Part shown: positions 43,891-54,591 of the stretch, one piece after another
How positions within the stretch are numbered: position 1 is the first letter of the stretch
Layout: the number at the start of each line of letters is the position of its first letter
Program-made: the position numbers and the translations under genes
DNA from: Bosea sp. AS-1
GTDB taxonomy: Bacteria > Pseudomonadota > Alphaproteobacteria > Rhizobiales > Beijerinckiaceae
Assembly (NCBI RefSeq): GCF_002220095.1
Contig: NZ_CP022372.1
Span: forward strand, 3,878,501 to 3,942,500
Length of the DNA stretch: 64,000 bases
Direction: 5' to 3'
Notes under the pieces: generated by a model
Database searches by the model: none
Told to the model about the DNA's origin: nothing
The model's input: the letters and a program-made list of their open reading frames with translations, nothing else

Positions 43891-44837
43891 GGCATCAAGA
43901 AGCACATCCATACACACTACATGCTCGCCGCGATGATACGGAAGGGCGCAGCGTTCCACTACGGCAAGATGCCGACGTTTCTTCGCGAGACCCTTGAGAG
44001 CGCCTTTCGAGAGGGACACGTGAAATTCCTCGTCTGCACGACGACGCTGTTCGAGGGCATCAACCTCCCGGCACGAAACGTCTTCATCGATACGCCACGA
44101 GGGGCACGAGGAAGCCGCTAGCTCCTGCCGCGCTGTGGAACTTCACCGGACGCGCCGGACGCATGTCCGCGGACATCGTGGGCAAGGTGTTCCTCGTCGA
44201 CTACGAGGACTGGCCGGACAAGCCGCTCGACGACTTCGTCGGTTACCAGGTCCAGTCAGCGTTTCTGCGGCCAGCGTCCGAGGTTCCGGACCGCCTGCTC
44301 GGGGCCTTGGGAGGTGCGATGCCGACCGAGTCGCCGCACGACGAGGACGCTGGGCGAGTGAGGGCAGCTGCCGGGCTTCTGATCTCCAAGGCCGCAGGGA
44401 ACGAGGTCCGCGGGTATGTCGACCGCACCCTTGGCAGCCTCGACGAAGGGCTGCGCAACCGCCTGACCGAGGCGAGCTTCGCGGCACACTAGAAGATCCG
44501 TCTTCCGGCGACGCTGCTGGCGACCAACTGGACAGTTGATCCGTTCGGGCTGCGCCGGCTCTACGACAACATGCTAGAGAAGGTAGCGGAGGAGAAGACG
44601 CTGAGGCTGATACCCATCAGCCCGCTCGGAAAGGGAGCCTCCGATAGGCACGGCCGGATCTTCACCAGGATTCACCGCGAGGTGAATCGCGGTGACGGGG
44701 GCTTCGCGGGCCTCGTTTCCGGCATCGCTCTACGGTGGATGCGCGGCGTGCCGTATCCGATCATGCTCACGAAGGCAGTCGATCGTCAGAGACGGTACGA
44801 CGACAAGAAGCGCGGCGCCCGCTATGGCGTTGAATGA
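43891..44837 (+). pseudogene. SF2 helicase C-terminal remnant, possibly from a defence system
   Basis: The first part reads HTHYMLAAMIRKGAAFHYGK, FLVCTTTLFEGINLPARNVF (motif V). One base is missing near 44098: adding an A gives DTPTRGTRKPLAPAALWNFTGRAGRM (motif VI GRAGR). It continues DIVGKVFLVDYEDW, then a single TAG at 44490-44492 interrupts, and the same frame resumes RLPATLLATNWTVDPFGLRR to 44837. The tail resembles large DEAD/DEAH helicases of phage-defence loci such as HamB of Hachiman; that family link is inference from style. 5' part lost to the IS3 junction; 3' end overlaps the BAAT gene tail. Confidence 0.72.
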
Positions 44838-46092
44838 AAGCGAGGGCGGCCGCCCAGGCGCCGGCATTGGCCTCTGCATTCGCAGCCGGCGTGCCACCCA
44901 TCGTCGTCGCGATGCCGCTGACCGGATGGCGATGGGCAATGCGGGTCGCAGGCGTATAGGGGAAAAGGATGGAGTGGCCGGCAGCCGGCCAGTTCTCCCA
45001 GGCGACCTCATGCGGATGACCGGCAGCGAGCAGGCTCGACTGCACGATCAGCGAATAGAGGTCCGAGGGCCAGGCGCCATCGTCGCCGCCCGAGATGAGC
45101 AGGACGGGCCCGGCGATCCGCTCGACCGGGATGCGGGCGCGCGCCATGGCGACAGGGTCGCCCAGGGCCGTGCGCATGGCGTCGGCATTGCGCCTGACGG
45201 TGGTCGCCTCGTCATAGGGCTTCCAGCTCGCGGTGGCGTTGTCCTGCCATTGATGGACGAGCGGCTTGCCATCAAGCGTCCAGCATGGGCCATCGCGGCC
45301 GAGTCCTGGAGCGGGATCGGCGGCGGCCTGGCCGCCATGGGTGAAGGCGCTCGGCACATAGCCCAGCACCGCCGAGACCTTTTCGGGAAAGGTCGCGCCA
45401 AGCAGGAGCGCGAGCTCGCCGCCACGCGACTGCCCGGCGACGGCGACGAAATCGTTCCGCGGGCGCACCGCCGCACGCAGCCAGTCGAGACCGCGGGCGA
45501 AATATTCGAGCGGCGTGTTCGAGATGTATTTCGGCAGGCCAGGCGCGCCGAAATAGCCGAGCGCCAGCGCCGCGACGCCGCGCGAGGCCCAGAGCGCTGC
45601 GCGCGGCTCGTTGATGCCGCCGCCGGAGCCGTTGAGGATCATGATCGCCGGGTGCGGGCCCTCGCCGGCCGGCAGGAACAGCGTGCCGACGAGGCCGCCC
45701 TCGGCCAATGGCCGGCGGGTGACGCCGTCGGTCATCAGGATCTGGGTCAAGTCGCCGGAGGCCACGGTCTCGCCGCCGATGGAGGCGGTGAGCGTGGTCT
45801 CCAGCGGCTGCGCCATGTCGGCGTGGAAGAGCTCGCCCTCGCCTTCCTGCGCCCAGATCAGGCCCATTGCGGCGACGCCTTCATAGGCTCCACGGATCGG
45901 GGCGTCCCGCGTCAGGTCGACCGAGCCGTCGGAGGCGGCGACGAAAACCGCTTCCGCCCGCCAGAGCCGACCATCGCGCGGGGTCTCCGCAGCGATGGCC
46001 ACCTCCGCGCCCGCCGGCAAGTCGGCCAGCGCGATCCGGCGCGGCACGTCGATCAGATCGACCGCGGGGCTGATCGTGAAGCTGGCGGGCAT
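44767..46092 (-). CDS. BAAT-like acyl-CoA thioester hydrolase
   Basis: 441 aa. N-terminal immunoglobulin-like domain (RIALADLPAGAEVAIAAETP), then an alpha/beta hydrolase domain: the nucleophile is GQSRGGELALLLGA (Ser where human BAAT has Cys), acid in LLISGGDDGAWPSDLYS, His in WPAAGHSILFPYTP. The last 18 residues (SGRRASCRRTVSDDRLPS) run into the helicase remnant and are probably not original. Last gene of the ten-gene operon, 36 nt after the substrate-binding protein gene. Substrate: an acyl-CoA or amide conjugate is typical, unconfirmed. Confidence 0.82.
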   Translation of the reverse strand: MPASFTISPAVDLIDVPRRIALADLPAGAEVAIAAETPRDGRLWRAEAVFVAASDGSVDLTRDAPIRGAYEGVAAMGLIWAQEGEGELFHADMAQPLETTLTASIGGETVASGDLTQILMTDGVTRRPLAEGGLVGTLFLPAGEGPHPAIMILNGSGGGINEPRAALWASRGVAALALGYFGAPGLPKYISNTPLEYFARGLDWLRAAVRPRNDFVAVAGQSRGGELALLLGATFPEKVSAVLGYVPSAFTHGGQAAADPAPGLGRDGPCWTLDGKPLVHQWQDNATASWKPYDEATTVRRNADAMRTALGDPVAMARARIPVERIAGPVLLISGGDDGAWPSDLYSLIVQSSLLAAGHPHEVAWENWPAAGHSILFPYTPATRIAHRHPVSGIATTMGGTPAANAEANAGAWAAALAFIQRHSGRRASCRRTVSDDRLPS

Positions 46093-46128
46093 GGCGGTTC
46101 CGTCTCCGTTACGTCCGGGTCAGCCCCG

Positions 46129-47700
46129 TCACTTCGCCTTGCTGACCTGCATGGCAACGGTGCGGTCGCTGTTCCACGGCACGACCTTGAGGTCCGGCCG
46201 GCTCGCCCAGATGTTCTTGTAATGGTAGAGCGGGATGATCCCGACATCGTCCATCACGACCTTGACGGCGTCCTTGATGATCGCCTCGCGCTTGGGATCG
46301 TCGAACTCAGCGCCGGCCTTCGCGAGGGCCTCGTCCAGCTTCGGGTTGCTGTAGCGGCCCCAGTTCGAGGCGCCGAGCCCCTTGGCCGGATCGACCGTCG
46401 CCAGGATCGAGGTCATCGCATAGGTGCCTTCGCCGGTGCCGTTGCCCCAGCCGATGACGCTCATCGCGTATTCGTTCTTGTTCGCGCCGGTCACATAGAC
46501 CGAGAAGGGCACGACCTCGACCTGCGTCTCGACACCGATGCGGGTCCAGAACTGGGCGACGGCCTGGGCGGTCTCCGGCGCCAGCGGATAGCGCTCGCCC
46601 GGGACATGCATCGTCAGCTTGAAGCCGTTGGGATAGCCGGCCTCCGCGAGCAGCGCCTTGGCCTTGTTCGGATCGACCGCGATCTTGGCGTAGTCAGGAT
46701 TGTAGCCGAAGGTGTCGGCCGGCATCCACTGGGTGGCGACCGTCACGCCGCCGCGGGCGACACGATCGGCGATGGCCTCGCGGTTGATCGCCATGTTGAG
46801 CGCCTGACGGACGCGAACGTCGAGCAGCGGGTTCTTGTCGAGCGGCTTGCCGGCCTTGTCGGTGATGAATTTCGACGGGGCCGGGTTGAAGCTCGGCTGC
46901 AGGATGAGCGCGCGCAGGCCGGGATAGGACCAGACCTTGACCTTGGGGTTCTTCTCCAGCTTCTCGATGTCGGAGAACGAGACCTTGTCGATCATGTCGA
47001 CATCGCCCGAGAGCAGCGCCGCGGTGCGGGCGGCCGGGTTGGCGATGTAGCGATAGCTCACCTTGTCCCACTCGGCCTTCTCGCCCCAGTAGGTGTCGTT
47101 CCGCTTCATCTCGACGCGGTCGCCGGGGGTGTAGCTGACGAAGGCGTACGGTCCGTCCGTGACCATCGCCTTGCCGCTGTTGTAGTCGTCGGTGGTCGCC
47201 GTCTGGCCGATATGCTTGCTGACGATGTAGATGCTCGAGATGTTGATCGGCAGCAGCGGGTCCGGCGCCTTGGTGGTGATGATCAGCGTGTGCGGATCCT
47301 TGACCTCGACCTTGGCGACACTGCGCAGGAAGCTCTTGAAGCTCGCGACCGAGCCCGGCACGTTCTGGGCGCGCTCATAGGAAAAGGCGATGTCGTCTGC
47401 CGTCACCGGCTTGCCGTCGGTCCAGACCGCCTTGTCGCGGATCTTGAACTCCCAGGTCGTCGGCGAGGTGTTCTTCCACGACTCGGCAAGGCCCGGGACC
47501 ATGCCGCCGACGGTCTTCTGCGCGACGATGGCGGGGAAGAAGTGCTGCGCCACCGAATGGTCGCCGGCGTAGTTGTTGAGTTGCGGGTCGATGGCCGAGA
47601 CCGGATCGGCGAAGCCGATGCGCAGGTCTTCCGCCGAGGCGGTCCCTGCGGCGACGATCAGCGCCGCGGACAGGGCAAGCGTGCTCAGTTTTGTCGTCAT
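46129..47700 (-). CDS. Peptide/nickel-type ABC transporter solute-binding protein
   Basis: 523 aa, exported: signal peptide MTTKLSTLALSAALIVAAGTASAE. ATG 47700 follows GGAGAG. SBP_bac_5 features: VPGLAESWKNTSPTTWEFKI, WTDGKPVTADDIAFSYERA, VRQALNMAINREAIADRV, ATQWMPADTFGYNPDY, LLAEAGYPNGFKLTM. It delivers a peptide-like or other amphipathic ligand to the DppBCDF-type system encoded directly upstream; overlap ATGA with the ATPase gene. Confidence 0.93.
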   Translation of the reverse strand: MTTKLSTLALSAALIVAAGTASAEDLRIGFADPVSAIDPQLNNYAGDHSVAQHFFPAIVAQKTVGGMVPGLAESWKNTSPTTWEFKIRDKAVWTDGKPVTADDIAFSYERAQNVPGSVASFKSFLRSVAKVEVKDPHTLIITTKAPDPLLPINISSIYIVSKHIGQTATTDDYNSGKAMVTDGPYAFVSYTPGDRVEMKRNDTYWGEKAEWDKVSYRYIANPAARTAALLSGDVDMIDKVSFSDIEKLEKNPKVKVWSYPGLRALILQPSFNPAPSKFITDKAGKPLDKNPLLDVRVRQALNMAINREAIADRVARGGVTVATQWMPADTFGYNPDYAKIAVDPNKAKALLAEAGYPNGFKLTMHVPGERYPLAPETAQAVAQFWTRIGVETQVEVVPFSVYVTGANKNEYAMSVIGWGNGTGEGTYAMTSILATVDPAKGLGASNWGRYSNPKLDEALAKAGAEFDDPKREAIIKDAVKVVMDDVGIIPLYHYKNIWASRPDLKVVPWNSDRTVAMQVSKAK

Positions 47701-48718
47701 CCGATCTCTCCAGTTGGCGCGCGGTGTTCCCCTTCGGGCGCGTCGTTGAGGTGGCAGGCGGAACGATGGCCCGGCGCGATCTCGCGCAGGGCGGGTTTCT
47801 CGACGCGGCAGCGGTCGAAGGCGGCCGGGCAACGCGGGTGAAAATGGCAGCCGGGCGGTGGCGCGGCCGGGCTCGGGATCTCGCCCTTGACCGGTGCATA
47901 GACCCGCCGCCGCTGCTTCAGGTCCGGGATCTCCGCCAGGAGGCCGCGCGTATAGGGATGGTTGGGGTTGGCGAAGAAAGCCCGTGCCGGCGCGTCCTCG
48001 ACGATGCGACCCAGATACATGATGACGACGCGGTCGGCGATGTGCTGCACGACCCGCAGATCATGGCTGATGAAGAGATAGGTCAGGTCGAGGTCGCGGC
48101 GCAGTTCCATGAACAGGTTCAGGATCTGCGCCTGGATCGAGACATCGAGCGAGGCGACCGACTCGTCGCAGACCAGGAAACGTGGCTGCATCGCAAGCGC
48201 CCGGGCAATCGAGATGCGCTGGCGCTGGCCGCCGGAGAACTGATGAGGGAAGCGCTGGCGATAGGCCGGATCGAGCCCTGCCCGGCGCATCTGCGCACAG
48301 ACATAGTCGTCGAGCTCGGAGCGGCCGACGATGCCATGGACCAGCGGCGCCTCGCCGATCGCTTCGGCGACGCGCATGCGCGGGTTCAGGCTGGCCTGCG
48401 GATCCTGGAAGATGAGCTGCACGTCGCGATGGACGGAGCGGTCGCCCTGTGGATCGCGCCCGAAGACACGAACCTCCCCATTGCTGGGCGAAAGCAGCCC
48501 GGCAGCGATGCGCCCGAGCGTCGACTTGCCAGAGCCGGATTCGCCGACGAGGCCGACGAATTCACCCGTCGGGATGGTGAGATCGATGCCGTCGAGCGCG
48601 TGGATGACAGGCTGCCGCTTGGCGAGATGCAGCCTGACCGCAAGCCCGTCCGCACGACCGAAGCGGCGGCTCAGGCTGCGCGTCTCCAGCGCCGGAGCGG
48701 TGGTGGTCGGCTTGGTCG

Positions 48719-48722
<4 letters not shown>
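47697..48722 (-). CDS. Oligopeptide ABC transporter ATP-binding protein (DppF type)
   Basis: 341 aa. Walker A is GESGSGKST, signature FSGGQRQRISIARAL, Walker B LVCDESVASLDVS (Pro of the usual DEP replaced by Ser), switch His in FISHDLRVV. The OppDF C-terminal Cys region is PPPGCHFHPRCPAAFDRC. It pairs with the DppD-type ATPase, as expected for heterodimeric dipeptide importers. Start and stop overlap neighbours as ATGA. Confidence 0.93.
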
Positions 48723-49704
<982 letters not shown>

Positions 49705-49708
<4 letters not shown>

Positions 49709-50604
49709 GTCAGCGCCCTCGGGTCGAGCACCTCGCGCAGACGGTCGCCGACGAGGTTGATCGCGACGATGGCGGCGAGCAGCGTCAGGCCGGGGAAGAA
49801 GCTGATCCAGTACTCGCCCGACAGCATGAACTGGAAGCCGTTGGCGATCAGCAGGCCCAGCGATGGCTGCGTCACCGGCGCGCCGAGGCCAAGGAAGGAG
49901 AGCGTCGCTTCCAGCGTGATGGCGCGGGCGACCTGCAGGGCGGCGATGACGAGCAGCGGCGGCAGGCAGTTGGGCAGGACATGGCGCAGCAGAATGCGAT
50001 AGGTCGGCAGGCCGAGCCCCCGCGCGGCTTCAAAATAATCGCGCTTGCGCTCGACCAGCGCCTGGCCGCGCGCCGTACGGGCGTAATAGGCCCATTCCAG
50101 CAGCACCAGCGTCAGCACGACATTGCCGATGCCCCGGCCGAGCAGCGCCAGCATCAGGAGCGCGACGAGGATCGAGGGCAGCGACATGATCAGGTCGACG
50201 AGCCGCATGATCAGCGCATCGAGGAAGCCGCCGCTCCAGGCCGCGATCAGGCCGAGCAGAGTCCCGAGCACGCCCGCCAGCACCGCCGAGCCGACACCGA
50301 CGGTCAGGCTGGTGCGCAGCCCGTAGAGGATGGCGGAGAACAGGTCGCGACCCTGGCCATCGGTGCCAAGCCAATAGGTGAGATCGCCCCCCATCGAGGC
50401 CGAGCCGGGCGGCAACCTGGCATCGAGCACGTCGATGGCGGCGAGGTCGAAGGGGTTCTGCGGGGCGATCTGCGGGGCGAAGACGGCACCGAGGACCAGC
50501 AGGGTCATGAGGCCCAGGCCGATCACGGCCGTCGGCGCGCGCAGGAAGCGGCGCAGCGCAGTGACCGCCGGACGGCGGGCGGAGGCGGCGGGAACGCTCG
50601 TCAT
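49705..50604 (-). CDS. Oligopeptide ABC transporter permease (DppC type)
   Basis: 299 aa. The OppC N-terminal cap (FLRAPTAVIGLGLMTLLVLGAVFAP) and the LGTDGQGRDLFSAILYGLRTSL loop are characteristic; five further helices follow and the EAA loop is in DYFEAARGLGLPTYRIL. The start ATG 50604 overlaps the DppB stop. The extended open frame upstream is a shadow. Confidence 0.93.
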
Positions 50605-51575
50605 GCCGAAGCCTCCTCGCGGACGCGCGGGTCGAGGATGCGATAGAGGATGTCGACGACGAGGTTGATGATGACGAAGAGCGTCACCACCACGAGCAGG
50701 TAGGCCATGACCACCGGCCGGTCGAGCGCGTTGATGCTGTCGAGGATGAGCTTGCCCGAGCCCGGCCAGGCGAAGATGCTCTCCGTCACCACCGCGAAGG
50801 CGATGGTCGAGCCGAGCTCGAGCCCGAGCACCGTCACCAGCGGGATCATGATGTTGCGCAGGATATGCATCATCACGATCCGGCCGCGGCGCAGGCCCTT
50901 GGCCCGCGCGAAGCGGACATAGTCGAGCGGCAGCACCTCGCGCACGCCCGCCCGCGTCAGGCGGATCACCAGCGAGACCTTGAACAGCGACAGGTTGATC
51001 GCCGGCAGCAGCATGTGCCGCCAGCCGTTCAACGTGAGGAACGACCAGTCCGCGCCGAGAAAATGCACCGTTTCGCCGCGACCGCTCGCCGGCAGCCAGC
51101 CGAAATAGACGCTGAAGGTCATGATCAGGAGCAGCCCGACCCAGAAGGTCGGCAGCGAGAACCCGAGGATGCTGCCCGTCGTAATCAGCTTCGACAGGCG
51201 CCGTTCCGGGTAGAGGCCGGCATAAAGCCCCAGCGGCACGCCCAGGATCACGGAGAAGACCGTGGCGGCGATGGCGAGTTCCAGCGTCGCGGGCAGGCGC
51301 TGCAGGATCAGCGTCACGGCTGGAACATTGTAGACGAAGCTGCGGCCGAGATCGCCGCGCAGCGCACTGCCGGCGAAGTTCAGATACTGTTGCCAGAGCG
51401 GGCGGTCGAGCCCGAGCTGGGCGATGAGTTCGGCCCGGTCGGCCTGCGTCGCGTCGGGCGCGAGGAGGATATCGGCCGGGTTGCCGATGGCGTGCATGCC
51501 CAGGAACACGACGAGCGACATCGCCACGATGACGAGGAGCGCCTGCGCGACGCGCTGGAGCAGCCAACCGAGCAT
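50601..51575 (-). CDS. Oligopeptide ABC transporter permease (DppB type)
   Basis: 324 aa, six helices. ATG 51575 (MLGWLLQRVAQALLVIVAMS) is the family start. Motifs: FLGMHAIGNPADILL, LGLDRPLWQQYLNF, GDLGRSFVYNVPAV, EAA loop DYVRFARAKGLRRGRIVM, TESIFAWPGSGKLI. Start overlaps the monooxygenase stop. Integral part of the importer. Confidence 0.94.
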   Translation of the reverse strand: MLGWLLQRVAQALLVIVAMSLVVFLGMHAIGNPADILLAPDATQADRAELIAQLGLDRPLWQQYLNFAGSALRGDLGRSFVYNVPAVTLILQRLPATLELAIAATVFSVILGVPLGLYAGLYPERRLSKLITTGSILGFSLPTFWVGLLLIMTFSVYFGWLPASGRGETVHFLGADWSFLTLNGWRHMLLPAINLSLFKVSLVIRLTRAGVREVLPLDYVRFARAKGLRRGRIVMMHILRNIMIPLVTVLGLELGSTIAFAVVTESIFAWPGSGKLILDSINALDRPVVMAYLLVVVTLFVIINLVVDILYRILDPRVREEASA

Positions 51576-53023
51576 CAGACCGGAACCGCCGTCTCTTCGG
51601 GCAGGATGGGCACCCATTCGTCGCCGAAGATCTCCGGCTCCGCATAGGCCTGGCCGCGTGCGAAATGCGTCTCGACGTCTTCGACGAAGAGGCGCCCGGC
51701 AATCGCCTGCGACAACCGCTCGGCGCCGTCGCTGATCGCCGGGATATCGCCGGAGACCGTCCCGTGGGACATCATCGCCGGGTAGCAGAAGCAGTGCACC
51801 CGCTCGAGACCCGGGCTGGCGTCCGGCACCTTCGGCAGGAACTCGAAGGCGGGGCCGAGATCGGGCATCGCGCCAAGGCTCGGCTCGGCATTGTCCGGCA
51901 TGCCGCGATCGCTCCAGAAGCGGGCGTTCGCCGCGATCTCGGCGAGGAAGGGGCGATTGTCCCAGTCGACCTTGAAGCCGGTCGAGAAGACGATGAAGTC
52001 GAAGCGCATCGTGCCGGCGCTGGTCTCCACCACGATCTCGTCACCCTCCATCCGGGCGGAAAGCAGCGCGGTTCCCTGCCGGAAAAAGGCATTGGGATGC
52101 CGCGAGACGCGCAGCACGCTGGCGCGCGGCGGCGGCACCTGCTCGCGGGCGATGTAGCCATTGATCCGCCATTTCCAGTCGTCGGGCAGATAACGATAGC
52201 CCGCGACCGAACCCGGATGGCCCATGCCCTTGCCGCGGTTGATGCGAGGGATGTCGCGGCGGCGGATCAACAGGTCAACGCGAGCCGCGCCCGCCTCCAG
52301 CGCCGTCCCGGCGCTGTCCATGGCCGAGGCGCCTGCACCAATGACGGCGACGCGCTTGCCGCGCAGCGCCGCGTAATCATTCTCGTCGGAAGAATGCGCC
52401 CAGCGCTCGCGCGGCAGGCTCTCGGCGATTGGCGGCACATAGGGCCCGCCGAGCCCGTCGCGGCCGGTCGCCAGCACGACATGGCGAGCCAGCACGCGCT
52501 GACGGCCCGCCGGGGCCTCGATCTCCAGCGTCGCGTAGTCCGGGCCGAGATGGATTCCGGCGATATCGTGCTGGTTGCGGACGTCGAGAGCGAGCACGGC
52601 GCGGAACCAGCGCAGATAGTCCATCCACATCAGCCGCGGGATCTTGTCGAGCTCGTCCCAGGTCTGCGAACCGAACTGCGCCTCGAACCAGGCGCGGAAG
52701 GTCAGCGACGGGATGCCAAGCGCCGGACCGGTCAGGGTTTTCGGCGAGCGCAACGTCTCCATTCGCGCCGTCGTCGCCCAGGGGCCCTCATAGCCCTGCG
52801 GCCGGCGGTCGTAGTTCACCACCTTCAGGCCGATATTGCGCATCGCGGCCGCGGCCGCGAGCCCGGCCATGCCGGCGCCGATGATGGCGACGTCGAGCAG
52901 CGTCTCGCCTGAAACCGCGCGCTCCGGCACCCAGGGCGCCGCCGGCAGCGTCAACAATTCGAGTTCGCGGGCGACGCGGCGGTTCAGCGCCTCGAGCCCT
53001 TCGATATCCGGATCGGCGGTCAC
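51575..53023 (-). CDS. FAD/NAD(P)-dependent flavin monooxygenase-like oxidoreductase
   Basis: 482 aa from GTG 53023, overlapping the LysR stop (GTGA); the frame continues antisense upstream without support. Two dinucleotide motifs: VAIIGAGMAGLAAAAAM for FAD and VAVIGAGASAMDSAGTALEAGA for NAD(P)H. Between them: RMETLRSPKTLTGPALG, RHVVLATGRDGLGGPY. Late ATG-type motif VFSTGFKVDWDNRPF. Resembles class B flavoprotein monooxygenases (Baeyer-Villiger or N-hydroxylating), though the FxGxxxHxxxW signature is not clearly present. Probably modifies the substrate taken up by the operon's transporter. Confidence 0.85.
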   Translation of the reverse strand: MTADPDIEGLEALNRRVARELELLTLPAAPWVPERAVSGETLLDVAIIGAGMAGLAAAAAMRNIGLKVVNYDRRPQGYEGPWATTARMETLRSPKTLTGPALGIPSLTFRAWFEAQFGSQTWDELDKIPRLMWMDYLRWFRAVLALDVRNQHDIAGIHLGPDYATLEIEAPAGRQRVLARHVVLATGRDGLGGPYVPPIAESLPRERWAHSSDENDYAALRGKRVAVIGAGASAMDSAGTALEAGAARVDLLIRRRDIPRINRGKGMGHPGSVAGYRYLPDDWKWRINGYIAREQVPPPRASVLRVSRHPNAFFRQGTALLSARMEGDEIVVETSAGTMRFDFIVFSTGFKVDWDNRPFLAEIAANARFWSDRGMPDNAEPSLGAMPDLGPAFEFLPKVPDASPGLERVHCFCYPAMMSHGTVSGDIPAISDGAERLSQAIAGRLFVEDVETHFARGQAYAEPEIFGDEWVPILPEETAVPV

Positions 53024-53988
53024 AGCCGCGCCTCCTGTTTGGTCAGCGACGCGAGGAGCGATTGATGCTCCTCCGGGGGGATCAGGGTGAAATCGTCGAG
53101 CCTGTGCTGCGCCACGACCTGCATGGCCGCGATCAGTTCGCGGGCCTTGTCCGGCACCGGGACGCCGCGCGCCGTCACCGCCCCGAAGCAATAGGGGATC
53201 GCCGTGGCCAGCGGCAGGATGCGGATACCCGGCAGAGCCTCGGCGGTCAGCGTCAGCGGCTCGACGATGCCGATGCCGGCGCCGGCGCGGATGAAGGACA
53301 GCGCGTTCATGGTCGAGGTGGTGCGGACCTTGACGCGAACATCGACCCCAGCGGCGTCGAGCGTTGCGCGGATGCGGGCCGGGACGCCGCGGCGCAGCGA
53401 CATGCCGACGAGATTGCGCCCCGACAGCGCCTTGAGCTCGACCGGCCCCTCCGTGCGGGCCAGCGGGTCGTCCTCCGGCACGGCGAGCACACAGGGTGCG
53501 GTCCCGAGCCATTCGAGGACGAGGTCGCGATGCAACAGCGGCGCGCTGGTCGCGCCGATCTGCGCCGTGCCGGACATCACGGCGTTCTGCACGCGATCGG
53601 GATTCTCGACCTCGACCATGAGCCGCGGCGCGTTCGCCCCCTCGCCTGCCGCCTTCCAGGCATCGGTCAGCAAGCCGAAGGCCAACGCGGAGACCGCCGA
53701 GATGCGGATTGGCGGCTCGGCCTCGCCCACGACCTCGCGGGCGCGCTCCCAGAGATTGACGAAGCCGGCCAGCGCACGTTCGACATCGTCGCGCAGCACC
53801 ATGCCCTTCGGCGTCAGCACCAACCGCTGGCCGACGCGCTCGAACAGCGGCTGGCCGAGATCGCGCTCCAGCTCCTGAATCATGCGGCTCACCGAAGGCT
53901 GCGAGACACCGAGATGCTTCGCTGCCGCCGTGACGCTGCCGAGCGAGGCGACCTGCAGATAGGCTTCCAGGATCTTGAGGCGGCTCAT
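53020..53988 (-). CDS. LysR-type transcriptional regulator
   Basis: 322 aa. N-terminal winged helix: RLKILEAYLQVASLGSVTAAAKHLGVSQPSVSRMIQELE, cited in part; the rest is a periplasmic-binding-like effector domain. It lies inside the operon, after two CMD genes and before the monooxygenase, and is transcribed in the same direction, unusual for LysR regulators, which normally diverge from targets. Likely senses the imported compound or its derivative. Confidence 0.93.
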   Translation of the reverse strand: MSRLKILEAYLQVASLGSVTAAAKHLGVSQPSVSRMIQELERDLGQPLFERVGQRLVLTPKGMVLRDDVERALAGFVNLWERAREVVGEAEPPIRISAVSALAFGLLTDAWKAAGEGANAPRLMVEVENPDRVQNAVMSGTAQIGATSAPLLHRDLVLEWLGTAPCVLAVPEDDPLARTEGPVELKALSGRNLVGMSLRRGVPARIRATLDAAGVDVRVKVRTTSTMNALSFIRAGAGIGIVEPLTLTAEALPGIRILPLATAIPYCFGAVTARGVPVPDKARELIAAMQVVAQHRLDDFTLIPPEEHQSLLASLTKQEARL

Positions 53989-54009
53989 CTTGGAGCGTTC
54001 GAAAATGCT

Positions 54010-54591
54010 CTAGTCGTCGTTGCGGACGGGGTCGCCGAGCACGTGCATCAGCCGGTTGGCCCAGCCGAACAGCGCCGTGGAGAGGATGAGATCGACGATC
54101 TCCGCCTCGTTCAGTCCGGCTTCGCGCAGGCGGGCTGCGTCCGCCTCGGTTACGGCCGGCGGCGTCTGCGAGAGCTTGACCGAGAAGTCGAAGATCGCCT
54201 GCTCGCGCGGCGGCAACGCAGCCTTCTCGCCGCGGGCGAACAGTTCGTCCGTGACGGCGGTGTCCTTGGCGAGCTGGGCGTGGCGGGAGGCATGCACCGC
54301 GGCGCAGTAGATGCAACGGTTGACGATGGAAGCGCCGATGGCGCCGAGCTCGCGCTCGGCCCGGCTCATGCCGCCGGGGTCGTACATGATCGCGTTGAAC
54401 AGCGGCGAGCGGACCGACAGCGTCTCGGGGTCATGCGCCAGCACCAGCACATAGTCGGAGACCTTGGTGTTCGACGGCGTGATCTTGAGGGCTTCGCGCT
54501 GTTCCGGCGTGGCCTTGGCGAGATCGACCGGCGTGACCCGCGGCTGCCATTCCGGCACGGTGCGGGTGAAGCGATGCACGACCCGGCTCAT
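54010..54591 (-). CDS. Alkylhydroperoxidase-like CMD protein (AhpD fold, CxxC)
   Basis: 193 aa. The AhpD active-site motif is RCIYCAAVHASRHAQLAKD (CxxC-x3-H). Flanks VRSPLFNAIMYDPGGMSRAERELGAIGAS and LFGWANRLMHVLGDP fit the Avi_7169-like family that I recall as a partner of Avi_7170-like CMD proteins. Expected activity: peroxide reduction or a related redox reaction in the operon's pathway. Start overlaps the first CMD gene stop by 4 nt. Confidence 0.85.
   Translation of the reverse strand: MSRVVHRFTRTVPEWQPRVTPVDLAKATPEQREALKITPSNTKVSDYVLVLAHDPETLSVRSPLFNAIMYDPGGMSRAERELGAIGASIVNRCIYCAAVHASRHAQLAKDTAVTDELFARGEKAALPPREQAIFDFSVKLSQTPPAVTEADAARLREAGLNEAEIVDLILSTALFGWANRLMHVLGDPVRNDD

Noticed and set aside
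44692..47841. 1049-codon open frame on the + strand
   Set aside because: It is antisense to the BAAT and substrate-binding protein genes, is Arg/Gly/Asp-rich with no motif, and arises from GC-rich codon bias.
51575..54316. 913-codon fusion of monooxygenase with upstream sequence
   Set aside because: The upstream half is a shadow of the LysR and CMD genes; GTG 53023 with a 4-nt overlap is the better start.
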